Part shown: one piece after another, positions 25,052-33,351 of the stretch | Layout: every line of letters starts with the position of its first letter | How positions within the stretch are numbered: the stretch's first letter is position 1 | Origin: Dehalococcoidia bacterium | GTDB lineage: Bacteria > Chloroflexota > Dehalococcoidia > Lucifugimonadales > UBA3495 | Length of the DNA: 51,301 bases | Assembly (NCBI GenBank): GCA_022450395.1 | Contig: JAKUQE010000020.1 | Location: 1 to 51,301, forward strand | Direction: 5' to 3' | Notes under the pieces: generated by a model | Told to the model about the DNA's origin: nothing | What the model saw: only the letters and a program-made list of their open reading frames with translations | The model's database searches: none | Position numbers and translations under genes: made by a program

Positions 25052-26074
25052 TTAGGCACCGTCCTGGAGTTGCTGGATGATCCGGCGTAATTGGACTTCT
25101 TCTATGGGGCCATCGGTCGAGGGTGAGAAGTTAACGTCGTCCAATAAGTCTCCGTACCTTTCCAGGAATCTTCCGGCGATCTCGTCGTACTCTCCAATCA
25201 CGGCGAAAGCGTCCACCATTTCATCGCTGATCAACTCGCCCATCTCCGCCCATTCACCCTTTAGGGACATCTGGTGCAGCTGGACCCCGATCTCCTGGAA
25301 CCCGTGGGCTTCCAATACCGGGAAGTAGGTCCTGGTCGAGGCGTAGAAAGCGATGCGGCGGCGCACTTCGGCTGTGGCGGCGCGGATGCTGCTTTGGTTC
25401 GGCCCGGTGATGATGAATCCGCTACCGGTTAGGCGGGCTGGCGGCCCGTCACGGCCGGCCTTCTTGGCTCCTTTTTCCAGACCTGGGCGAACTACGTTGC
25501 GCACGTACTCCGCCGAAGTAAGGCTGTGCAGCATCAAACCGTCGCAAACTTCGCCGGCCACTTGGCAGTTATAAGCATTCACGGCCCCAGTGAAGACTGT
25601 TGGCGCCGGATACCGGCTGGGACCGGGGTTGAAGAAGGGTGTCATCAGAGAGAACTGGTAGTACTTCCCTTGATAGTCCAGCTTGCTCCCCGTTGCCCAA
25701 CAATCCCAGATATGCCGCAGGGACTGAACGTACTCCCGCAGTTTTGGCCCAGGGGCCTCCCATGTCGTCGAGAACCGCCGCTCGATGTGACCTTTAACCT
25801 GAGTCCCCAATCCCAACCGGAAACGTCCCTGGGAAAGATCCTGCAGATCCCTGCTGGTATGAGCGATCACCATCGGCGAGCGCGGGAACGCTATCGCAAC
25901 GCTGGTGGCCAAAATCACCCGCGAGGTGGACGTGGCGGCCAGCACCAGGGGCAGAAACGGGTCGTGGGCGGTTTCGCTGCTGGATACGCCGTCATATCCC
26001 ATCGATTCGGCCCAGGCGGCCTCGCCGGGAACACCGCTTAATTCCTTGGAACTCAACCGGTAGTTGACGCGCAT
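25052..26074 (-). CDS. LLM class (F420/FMN-dependent) oxidoreductase, second copy
   Basis: 340-residue luciferase-like TIM-barrel protein, clearly different from the one at 7768. Visible blocks: WAESMGYDGVSSSETAHDPF, RVILATSVAIAFPRSPM, LQDLSQGRFRLGLGTQVKGH and AGEVCDGLMLHSLTSAEY. It is of the type annotated as F420-dependent oxidoreductase; no F420 genes are in the window, so cofactor choice is unproven. TTG at 26086 opens the frame, but ATG at 26074 has GGGGGA four bases upstream and fits the family N-terminus. Follows the broken kinase gene on the same strand. Confidence 0.87.
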   Translation of the reverse strand: MRVNYRLSSKELSGVPGEAAWAESMGYDGVSSSETAHDPFLPLVLAATSTSRVILATSVAIAFPRSPMVIAHTSRDLQDLSQGRFRLGLGTQVKGHIERRFSTTWEAPGPKLREYVQSLRHIWDCWATGSKLDYQGKYYQFSLMTPFFNPGPSRYPAPTVFTGAVNAYNCQVAGEVCDGLMLHSLTSAEYVRNVVRPGLEKGAKKAGRDGPPARLTGSGFIITGPNQSSIRAATAEVRRRIAFYASTRTYFPVLEAHGFQEIGVQLHQMSLKGEWAEMGELISDEMVDAFAVIGEYDEIAGRFLERYGDLLDDVNFSPSTDGPIEEVQLRRIIQQLQDGA

Positions 26075-26181
26075 GAAGTCCCCCAAGATGGAAATAACAC
26101 GACAGATGTTAGCACAATGACATCTGAGAATGTCGCGAGGAAATGAATCGGCAGGAACGAATCAAGTTCGACCTTGCCGGG

Positions 26182-28181
26182 TTAGGAGAGCGGAAGGGGG
26201 AAACTGAATATCTCTGTTGGCCGTCCCTTAGGCAAGATCAGGAGCTTTGCGCCGTGGGCATCAAGCAGATTTCTAGAAACAACCACGCGAACGTCCTTAG
26301 CCAAAGTGCTTCGGGCTGGGCGGTCATCCTTATGCGAAGAAGGGGCTTGTTGCGTCCTGGATCCGACCTTTCCGGGCCGGACTGGGTTAACAGTCCCTAT
26401 CACGATGGCCGGTCCGCCTTGCCTCCGGCACGCCTTAACCTGGATCGCCTCTCCGGGGAGGGTGCACTCGGCTGCGCAGCGAATCAGGTGTCCCAGCGCC
26501 CGAACCAGGCGGGTAGGATCCACCAGCGCCACGGGTAAGCCAGGCTCGCATTGAAAGGTTACCGCCTTAGACCAATCGACTAACTCCAGATCCGCTTGCG
26601 CCAGGTCAAACAGGACGTCGATACTGGCATGTTGAAGATTGAGACTTAGCTGGTCAGGATAACTATCGACGGCTAGCAACAAATCACCAACCACATGGTC
26701 CAAGCGGTCGGTTTCCCGATCGATAGTTTCCAGGAACTCCCGGTAAATCTCCGGCGGCCAGTTAACGTCGGCTGGAGCAAGGCGCTGCTGTAGCCTTTAA
26801 TAGCGGTTAGCGGCGCCCGCAGCTCATGGACGGCGCCGGCCCTCTTTGACCGTTGCACTTGTAGGGCCTGCCCATCTCCCGCCCTCGCTCCTTGGATGGC
26901 AAACCGCGCGTTCTGGATCACCGGAGCGACCTGAAGGGCGAGCCGCTCCAGAACTCTAGAGTCTTCGGCGGTAAACTCTGATCCGCCCTCACGAACCAAA
27001 GACAAAGCGCCTATCTCTTGATTACCAAACACCAGACAGGTTTGTAATCGGCGGCAATCGACGTTGTTGAAGTACACTGCCCTGCCAGCGCCGCCGGGCC
27101 AATGCAGAGCGCTGAGTTCGCTGGCAGCCGGGTCGATCCAGGTCACGGTGGCATGATCAAATGGAATCAACTCGTTGACCGCTTTAGCCATCTGCCCAAA
27201 CACCCGCTCCAGTCCGTCCAAAGAGCCTTGTGCCTTCCCCATCTCGTCGATGACGGCCAACTCTTTAGCCTTTGCTTGAAGCTGGTTATCCAAGCGGAGA
27301 TTGGATACCCAAGGCGTCAGGAGTTCCGCGGCCTTGGACAAAAGGCCCAGCTCGGCCGGCCCACAGGCATTTGGCCACCGGCTTTCCACTGCAACAACAG
27401 CGGCAACTTCACCTGCGTGGCGGACGGGGGCTATCAACGCAGATCTCAGATCGGCATTGTCGTCCAGGTCCGGCCAAAGGGAGGGACCGAGTTGAGGTTT
27501 GTCCTGAATTATCAAACCCGTCCCGCTTGAAACAAGCGACTCCCAGGCAGCGCCGCCAAGATCTCGCTTTGGTCCAGGTTCGCTGCGGCAGACCCCTAGA
27601 CCAAGCTGACAGACCCGTCTCAAGTCGCCGCTCGTCTCATCGGCCAGATAGAAAGTGATCCTGTCGTAGCGCATCAGCTGCTTAACTTCGTCCGCGAAAC
27701 ACCGGTACAGGGGACCGGGTGGCAAGTTGGCGGCAAACAAAGACGCGATGTTCTGCAAAGCCTGGTCTTCGATCGACTTGCGACGCAGGCGTTCCTTCAA
27801 CTGGATATTCTCCAGCGTCAACGCCAATTGCCGGGTGATGGCTTGAAGCGGTTCCGCCTGCTCATGGCCGCACCCATGGGGAAAATCACCGCGAAACAGA
27901 ACCGCGCCTAAACTCCCTTCCTGTCCTTGGAGGTTTATTCGCAGCGAATGTTCCGGCATGTCAGCAGGGCTGGGCATATGGGCCAATGACGCGCCATGGG
28001 AGGTTCCGAATCGGTGCGGAGGCCCCCAAGTGAATGCCACCTGGCCTGGATGACCCTCAGAGTTCAATAAGACAACCGCCAGGCTTCGAGGGTGAAGCAC
28101 CGGTTGGACCTGAGACACAAACCGGTCACCGGCCTCCATGACGGCCGTGTCGAAATCGGCGGTGGCCTCAATATATCCCAT
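26182..28181 (-). pseudogene. GAF-domain sensor histidine kinase, frameshifted and degenerate
   Basis: From ATG 28181, about 470 residues read as GAF-type sensor modules (about 1-120, 145-290, 310-440) and then a HisKA helix with VHELRAPLTAIKGYSS (His452). Near 26771-26777 the frame breaks: deletion of one G in a CAGGCC context would restore it. The rest continues in another frame to a stop at 26182. The ATPase part has also lost its signature residues: the N-box reads HLIRCAAECT with no Asn pair, and no DxGxG or GxGLG boxes follow. The decay beyond the frameshift argues against a mere sequencing error. No membrane segment and no adjacent response regulator. Confidence 0.75.
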
Positions 28182-28314
28182 CAAAATCCCAAGCCGGAGC
28201 CAGATATAGATCCATGCTGGTATTTACGAGACAACGTCCTAACGATGGCACAGATCAGCATGATTTTATCTCACCAGCCAACCTTGTTTGGGAGGCCTGC
28301 CCCAAGAAAAGCGG

Positions 28315-28674
28315 TTAGGTATCGTCAGCCACCAAATCCCGGTAAATCTGATCGGACTTGGCAGCCATAACGAAATCGTTGCGATGAAGGTTGCGGATCT
28401 TGTGCGTCCACCAGGTGACGGCAACCCGGCCCCACTCGGTAGTCAACCGGGGATGGTGCCCTTCGGATTCGGCCAGACTACCAACTTCGTTGGTGAAATC
28501 CAGGGCGTGCTGGAAGTTGTTGAATTTGAACACGCGGTCTAGCTTGCTGATTCCATCTTCCGAAATCAGGTCCCAATCAGACACTTGGGCATGCAATTCA
28601 GCCACCTCTTCCCGCTCCACCGGCGGCGAGTCCCGGCGGCAGGCCACGCATTTTTCCTGATTGAGTTGAGTCAT
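28315..28674 (-). CDS. 4a-hydroxytetrahydrobiopterin dehydratase (pterin carbinolamine dehydratase)
   Basis: 119-residue PCD/DCoH family enzyme that dehydrates 4a-hydroxypterin. The family pattern is present: FKFNNFQHALDFTNEVG, ESEGHHPRLTTEW with the two active-site histidines, and VTWWTHK with a third. The N-terminal CVACRRDSPPV is a common cysteine-pair variant. The frame opens at 28776, but homology begins at ATG 28674. No aromatic amino acid hydroxylase is in the window; in bacteria these proteins also support molybdopterin or folate-linked pterin recycling. Confidence 0.88.
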   Translation of the reverse strand: MTQLNQEKCVACRRDSPPVEREEVAELHAQVSDWDLISEDGISKLDRVFKFNNFQHALDFTNEVGSLAESEGHHPRLTTEWGRVAVTWWTHKIRNLHRNDFVMAAKSDQIYRDLVADDT

Positions 28675-28998
28675 CCCTAGCCCCCTGACAACAAGATAGA
28701 CGTCGTGATTCACCAAGTAATCATAGGTTCGATAGGCCGGCCTATTCCGGGTCAGCCTAGTGGTGAGATTCACCAAAATCGATACTGAATCTTAGCACAG
28801 ACAATGGCTTCCCCGTCGCCGGCGCGGCCTCGGCCCGGCGGCCAACCTAGTGACAAAGGGGCCTGCCGCATAATATATTGGCTGTAGCGATTGAGTTGGC
28901 AAGGCATATTTTCTCCGCCCCGGATCCGGCATCGGGCTCGCGCAGCCAACCGGTGGGGAGAATAAACCCAAAATACAAACTCTATAAAGGCGGCGAAG
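28675..28998. other. Divergent regulatory region with palindromes
   Basis: 324 bases without a gene between the pterin dehydratase and the sugar isomerase. It contains ATAGGCCGGCCTAT, a perfect 14-base palindrome (28732-28745), and TGGTGA-gat-TCACCA (28761-28775). The related GTGATTCACCAA at 28705-28716 echoes the second palindrome. A GC-rich CCGGCGCGGCC stretch lies near 28817. No full promoter is convincing. Confidence 0.5.
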
Positions 28999-29814
28999 AT
29001 GATTTTCGGAGCGATCACGAACTCCTGGAAAATTCAATTGAACGACACGGACCTGGCAGACTTGGTGTCCGACGCCAAAACCAGAGGCGCAAAACATATC
29101 GAGCTCAGGCAGACCTGTTTGGGAGACTGCGAATCTGGCGAAGGCGACAACTGGCGCCCGGTCTTACCTCGCCTGCAGGCCTTGGTAGACTCATTCCCGG
29201 ACTTAGACTTCGACCTGGCGATGGCTTGGCCGTGCTTGACGAAGAAGTCTGACCCCAGCGGTGAACAGTTCCAAGCCGCATTGGAAGCAGCCAAGCTGGT
29301 GGGCCGGCACACGCCTCACTTGAGAATCGTCGACCCCAGTCCCTTCGACCAGGCATGGGAGAAGGTAGAGGACATACCAACGGAAGCCCTAGGCGTGACA
29401 GAGTTAGCCCGGGAAGCGGCCAGTCAGGGCGTCATCCTCTCCATGGAGAACTCGGGTCAGCCCATTCGCAGCATGGCACTTCTGGTCAGCGAAGCCCGAA
29501 AGCAGCTCTCGGATGAGGAGGGCGCTTACCTGGGACTCTGCCCCGACGCCACCAACCAATTGCGGCGCTATCCTGAGAGCGACCCGCTGGCCGAGCTAGA
29601 CGCGGTACCGCTGGACATGCTCAAGATCGTACACTTCAAACAGGCCCGGGACGGCCGGGCGCATCCCACAGTAGATACCGGCGACCTGGATTGTTTGAAG
29701 ATGTTGCAACTATTGGAGGCTAAGAACTACCAAGGGCCGGCAATCATGGAGATTCCACCCCACGAAGACGTGCTCGAAAACCTATCGGCCAGCTTCGCAT
29801 ATCTGCGGTCCTAG
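28999..29814 (+). CDS. Sugar phosphate isomerase/epimerase (xylose-isomerase-like TIM barrel)
   Basis: 271-residue member of the AP-endonuclease-family-2 TIM-barrel group of sugar isomerases and epimerases. Features: an N-terminal FGAITNSWKIQL, metal-site glutamate in LSMENSGQP, a central LGLCPDATNQLRRYPE and a C-terminal LDMLKIVHFKQARDG then PAIMEIPPHED. The exact sugar is unknown. AAAGGCGG is just before the ATG. It lies 42 bases before argH and may share its transcript. Confidence 0.83.
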   Translation: MIFGAITNSWKIQLNDTDLADLVSDAKTRGAKHIELRQTCLGDCESGEGDNWRPVLPRLQALVDSFPDLDFDLAMAWPCLTKKSDPSGEQFQAALEAAKLVGRHTPHLRIVDPSPFDQAWEKVEDIPTEALGVTELAREAASQGVILSMENSGQPIRSMALLVSEARKQLSDEEGAYLGLCPDATNQLRRYPESDPLAELDAVPLDMLKIVHFKQARDGRAHPTVDTGDLDCLKMLQLLEAKNYQGPAIMEIPPHEDVLENLSASFAYLRS

Positions 29815-29856
29815 ACTAGGCGGGTATTTCAGTGAAAATATGCGGTTAGTTCTCAA

Positions 29857-31206
29857 ATGACCAACTACACTAACTACACGGTTTCCATCCACTACGACCG
29901 TAGGCTTTACCGCCACGACATCGCCGGGTCCATCGCTCACGCCCGAATGCTGGGCAACCAGGGGATCATCAGCGAAGAGGACGCCGGGCTGATCGTTGAT
30001 GGCCTGGGAAAGGTGCGTCAGGAGATTCAAGAGGATAAGTTTCCTTGGGACGAGACTCTGGAAGACCTGCACATGAACATCGAAAGCCGGCTGCACGCGC
30101 TGATCGGCCCGGCCGCCGGACGTCTGCACACTGGGCGTTCCCGTAACGATCAGGTCGCCTTGGATATGCGTCTCTACACCAAGGATGTTCTCAAGGAAAC
30201 CGTGCAAGGTTTGCGCGCGACACAGGGATCTTTATTAGCCCTGGCCACCCGGCATCAGACCGTGATCATGCCGGGATACACTCATATGCAGCGGGCGCAG
30301 CCGGTGCTGTTCGCCCACCACTTACTGGCTTACTTTCAGATGTTCCAACGGGACATCGACCGGTTCCGCGACTGCTACCGCCGCACCGACGTTCTTCCTC
30401 TGGGAAGTGGCGCGTTAGCTGGAGTGGCCTACCCTTCCGACCGGGATTTTTTGGCCCAAGAGTTGGGTTTTCGGGAGATCAGCGCCAATAGCATGGACGC
30501 AGTCTCAGACCGCGACTTCCTCCTGGATTATCTGGCGGCGGCGGCCATCTGCATGATGCACTTTTCCCGTCTCTCCGAAGAGATCATTATCTGGTCCAGC
30601 CGTGAGTTCGGGTTCATCCGGCTTTCCGACGAATTCACCACCGGCAGCAGCATCATGCCGCAAAAACGGAACCCGGACTTTGCCGAGTTGGCCAGGGGCA
30701 AGACCGGACGCGTCTACGGCGATCTGATGGGGCTGCTGACCGTGATGAAAGGGCTTCCCATGACCTACAACCGCGACTTGCAGGAAGATAAAGAAGGGTT
30801 TTTCGACGCCGTCGATACGCTGCTGGCAACGTTCCAGGTCTACCCGGACATGCTTCAAGGTCTAACTCTGGACGAAGGGCGAGTAGCCAGCCTGGCCGGT
30901 GAGAGCTTCATGCTGGCCACCGACGTGGCCGATTACCTGGTGAACAAAGGAATGCCTTTCCGGGAAGCTTACGGCGTGGTGAAGGAGCTGTGTAGACACT
31001 GCGAAACCCAGGGAAAGGACCTCCAGGACCTTACCATGGAAGAGTACCACCGCTTCTCGGACAGTTTTGACCAAGATGTGTATAACATCAACGCCGAGTC
31101 CTCCGCGGCGGCCCGGGACAATCCGGGAGGCACCGCGCCAAACCGGGTGGCCGAAGAATTGAGCCGCGCCAAAGAATTACTGGAGTCAACCGCCAATGAC
31201 CTCTGA
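29857..31206 (+). CDS. argH: Argininosuccinate lyase
   Basis: Cleaves argininosuccinate into arginine and fumarate. The 449-residue protein has TGRSRNDQVALD (92-103), the TPG-like MPGYTHMQRAQPV block with the catalytic His, and the signature SSIMPQKRNPDFAELARGK near 263-281. The usual N-terminal WGGRF segment that binds substrate is missing. The protein begins MTNYTNYTVSIHYDRRLYRH and an in-frame TGA lies 22 bases upstream, so no longer start is available. No ribosome site is evident. It overlaps rpe by 11 bases. argG is not in the window. Confidence 0.93.
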   Translation: MTNYTNYTVSIHYDRRLYRHDIAGSIAHARMLGNQGIISEEDAGLIVDGLGKVRQEIQEDKFPWDETLEDLHMNIESRLHALIGPAAGRLHTGRSRNDQVALDMRLYTKDVLKETVQGLRATQGSLLALATRHQTVIMPGYTHMQRAQPVLFAHHLLAYFQMFQRDIDRFRDCYRRTDVLPLGSGALAGVAYPSDRDFLAQELGFREISANSMDAVSDRDFLLDYLAAAAICMMHFSRLSEEIIIWSSREFGFIRLSDEFTTGSSIMPQKRNPDFAELARGKTGRVYGDLMGLLTVMKGLPMTYNRDLQEDKEGFFDAVDTLLATFQVYPDMLQGLTLDEGRVASLAGESFMLATDVADYLVNKGMPFREAYGVVKELCRHCETQGKDLQDLTMEEYHRFSDSFDQDVYNINAESSAAARDNPGGTAPNRVAEELSRAKELLESTANDL

Positions 31207-31885
31207 AGCACGAATCCTCATCGCTCCTTCGGTCCTAGCCGCGGACTTCGCCGATCTGGGACAGCAGGTGCGAGACGTTACCGATGCCGGCGCGGACTTG
31301 ATCCACGTGGATGTCATGGATGGCCGGTTCGTGCCTAACATATCTTTCGGTGAGGTGATCGTCGACGCCATACGCCGCTCCACCGATCTGCCTTTGAACA
31401 TCCACCTGATGATCCACAACCCGGACGATTTACTGCCCTGCTTCATGAAAGCGAAGTCAGACCAGATATTGGTCCACGCCGAGGCCTGTCCTCACCTTCA
31501 CCGGACCGTGACCAAGATAAAAGAGGCGGGGCATCAGGTGGGAGTGGCGATAAACCCGGGCACACCTATTTCCGCGTTGGAAGAAGTGCTGCCCCTTCTT
31601 GATATCGTGCTGGTGATGACGGTGAATCCCGGTTTCGGCGGCCAGTCTTTTATCCCGGAAGCCCTGGACAAAGTCAAACGGCTATACCGGACGATTCAAT
31701 CTCAGGGATATGCGGCGCAGATCGAGGTTGACGGCGGGGTGAAGGCGGACTGGACGGCCCAAGACTCGGTGAAAGCCGGGGCAAACATCTTGGTCGCCGG
31801 GACGGCGATATTTAACGATGCCGAACCGGTGACTCAATCGATGGCGCGGATGCATGGCTGCGTCCATGGGTTGAAGCCAGAATAA
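31196..31885 (+). CDS. rpe: Ribulose-phosphate 3-epimerase
   Basis: Interconverts ribulose-5-phosphate and xylulose-5-phosphate in the pentose phosphate pathway. The 229-residue TIM barrel shows IAPSVLAADFADLG, HVDVMDGRFVPNISFG with the metal-binding His/Asp, NIHLMIHNPD, VMTVNPGFGGQSFIPE and EVDGGVKAD. All catalytic and metal residues are present. It starts inside the last codons of argH (11-base overlap), so translation is likely coupled although the two pathways are unrelated. Confidence 0.94.
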   Translation: MTSEARILIAPSVLAADFADLGQQVRDVTDAGADLIHVDVMDGRFVPNISFGEVIVDAIRRSTDLPLNIHLMIHNPDDLLPCFMKAKSDQILVHAEACPHLHRTVTKIKEAGHQVGVAINPGTPISALEEVLPLLDIVLVMTVNPGFGGQSFIPEALDKVKRLYRTIQSQGYAAQIEVDGGVKADWTAQDSVKAGANILVAGTAIFNDAEPVTQSMARMHGCVHGLKPE

Positions 31886-31920
31886 AGAAGGACGGGCCAC
31901 GCGGTCTATTTGCCTTGGTA

Positions 31921-32130
31921 CTAAGCCAGCGCGGCGACGGCCTTACGTACCTTGGCGGACTTGCTGAGGGACCGCAAGCATCGAGTGCAGATCTTAACCT
32001 TGATCGACTTGCCGTCCTGCACCAGGGTCTGCTTGTGAACGTTGGCCATGAATCGGGTTTTGGTGTGGCGGTTGGAGTGGCTGACGTTGTTGCCGGTCAT
32101 CCCAGCCTTTAAACAGATGTCACATCTCAT
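31921..32130 (-). CDS. rpmB: Ribosomal protein L28 (four-Cys form)
   Basis: 69-residue large-subunit protein. It begins MRCDICLKAGMTGNNVSHSN and continues with RHTKTRFMANV, the family core. Four cysteines in two pairs (Cys3/Cys6 and Cys48/Cys51) make the zinc-binding form of L28, which in many bacteria is replaced by Cys-free versions under zinc limitation. Single gene at the end of the minus-strand series; no terminator seen after it. Confidence 0.93.
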   Translation of the reverse strand: MRCDICLKAGMTGNNVSHSNRHTKTRFMANVHKQTLVQDGKSIKVKICTRCLRSLSKSAKVRKAVAALA

Positions 32131-32296
32131 ATCGCTTGATTCGATCCTCGAATATTAACCGGCTCCGAGCCACCCATCCATGCTCGGATGGCGATTTCAA
32201 GTATACCACGCGGCGGAAACCGTAGCCACTGATTTGCTTACTCTGGGCGATGAATCCGCCGCCGGCTACGCCCTGAATCACGCAAACAGAAAAGCC

Positions 32297-32896
32297 CTAG
32301 GCCGGACGCCGGTCCCTAGCCGGCAGAAACTCCTGTAGGTCTTCACGCTTTTTGTACTCAGGCACCGGGGTTTCCAGGCCCTGTCTGGGAACAAATACTG
32401 ACCGCTCAACCAACTGGTACTTGTGAACATACCGGGGACAATTGGTGTACACCTCGGTCGCCTGGACCCGAATCATGAACTGAGCCTCAGGGTATTGGGA
32501 AAGTAGTACATCGTCGTCAAGAATGGTGGCGATCCCTTGCAATCGCAGCCGCTGTTGGCCTTCAAAATCCACGAATAACATGCCTACATTTGGATTTTTC
32601 AGCAGGTTGCCCATGGATTGAAATTTCCCGTTGCCATCGTAATTCGGGAAAGCGAGCCACTTCTCATCCAGTACTCGCACGAACCCCGGGTCTCCACCCT
32701 TGTATGAGCAGGTCGGCAACCCTCTGTGGTCGCACGTCGCCAGGAAGAACATGTCCGCCTTTTCGATGAACTCCTTCTGCGATTCTCCGATGGTCTCGGT
32801 GACCCTTCCAGTCAAATGGTCGGCCAGCCGCCGGGTGTCGAATCTATCCTGCAATTGCCGGTTGCCATCGTGATAATCGTGGACCTTTTCGTTCAT
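32297..32896 (-). CDS. Pyridoxamine 5'-phosphate oxidase-fold flavin protein
   Basis: 199 residues with the split-barrel FMN-binding fold: EKADMFFLATCDHRGLPTCS, GGDPGFVRVLDEKWLAFPNYDGNG, then MGNLLKNPNVGMLFVDFEG and RLRLQGIATIL. This group (PNPOx-like) contains FMN- or F420-linked reductases and oxidases of unknown substrate, and is not true PdxH. The C-terminus with TNCPRYVHKYQ is typical of the subgroup. It is 36 bases behind folB and probably the last gene of the polA-folB transcript. Confidence 0.85.
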   Translation of the reverse strand: MNEKVHDYHDGNRQLQDRFDTRRLADHLTGRVTETIGESQKEFIEKADMFFLATCDHRGLPTCSYKGGDPGFVRVLDEKWLAFPNYDGNGKFQSMGNLLKNPNVGMLFVDFEGQQRLRLQGIATILDDDVLLSQYPEAQFMIRVQATEVYTNCPRYVHKYQLVERSVFVPRQGLETPVPEYKKREDLQEFLPARDRRPA

Positions 32897-32932
32897 GGCT
32901 AGTCTCCGTAACGAAGCGACTTATTGCCGGGG

Positions 32933-33328
32933 TCAGGAATTGTTTTGATCGCGGACCCGGTATATCTCCACCACGGCGTTCTCTATAAACGACCCTTTTA
33001 TCGGGGGTCTTGGCTTTTTCACCCGCACCTGCACGGCGTCTACTGGAAATTCCTCCAGGATCATCCTAGCAACAGCCTCGGCGGTGGCTTCCAGCAGGTT
33101 TTTCGACTCCCCTTCCAGCACCTTTTGCACCGCCCGGAAAAGGTGGGTGTAGCTCACCGTGTCTTCCAAATGGTCCGATCTGCCAGGGACCCCCAGATCC
33201 ATCTCCACGGTCAGGTCAACCACGTAGGATTGGCCCAGGGACCGTTCCTCCGCGTTTACCCCATGGAACCCATAGAATTGCATCCCTTCCAGGATGATTC
33301 TATCCGGGAGGCGAGAGCTTTCAGTCAT
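32933..33328 (-). CDS. folB: Dihydroneopterin aldolase
   Basis: Folate pathway enzyme producing 6-hydroxymethyl-dihydropterin and glycolaldehyde, the step before folK. The 131-residue protein shows ILEGMQFYGFHGVNAEER (with the conserved Glu), a DTVSYTHLF block, LLEATAEAVARMIL and VRVKKPRPPIKG with the catalytic lysine. Its ATG shares one base with the stop of the upstream lyase gene (TGATG). The first codons (MTESS) come from a dispersed repeat copy. The partners folP and folK lie 21 kb away. Confidence 0.93.
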   Translation of the reverse strand: MTESSRLPDRIILEGMQFYGFHGVNAEERSLGQSYVVDLTVEMDLGVPGRSDHLEDTVSYTHLFRAVQKVLEGESKNLLEATAEAVARMILEEFPVDAVQVRVKKPRPPIKGSFIENAVVEIYRVRDQNNS

Positions 33329-33351
33329 CAGCGTTCAGCCGTCAGTTTTTT
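33317..33351. repeat. Dispersed TCAGC repeat at the lyase-folB gene junction
   Basis: GCTTTCAGTCATCAGCGTTCAGCCGTCAG followed by TTTTTT matches the 7661 copy (GTTCAGCCGTCAGCTTTTTT). Here it lies within coding sequence, forming the last codons of the lyase (KKLTAER) and the first of folB. Confidence 0.65.

Noticed and set aside
26143-26538. Forward open frame opposite the broken kinase
   Set aside because: Shadow of the minus-strand kinase remnant; no start signals or family resemblance.
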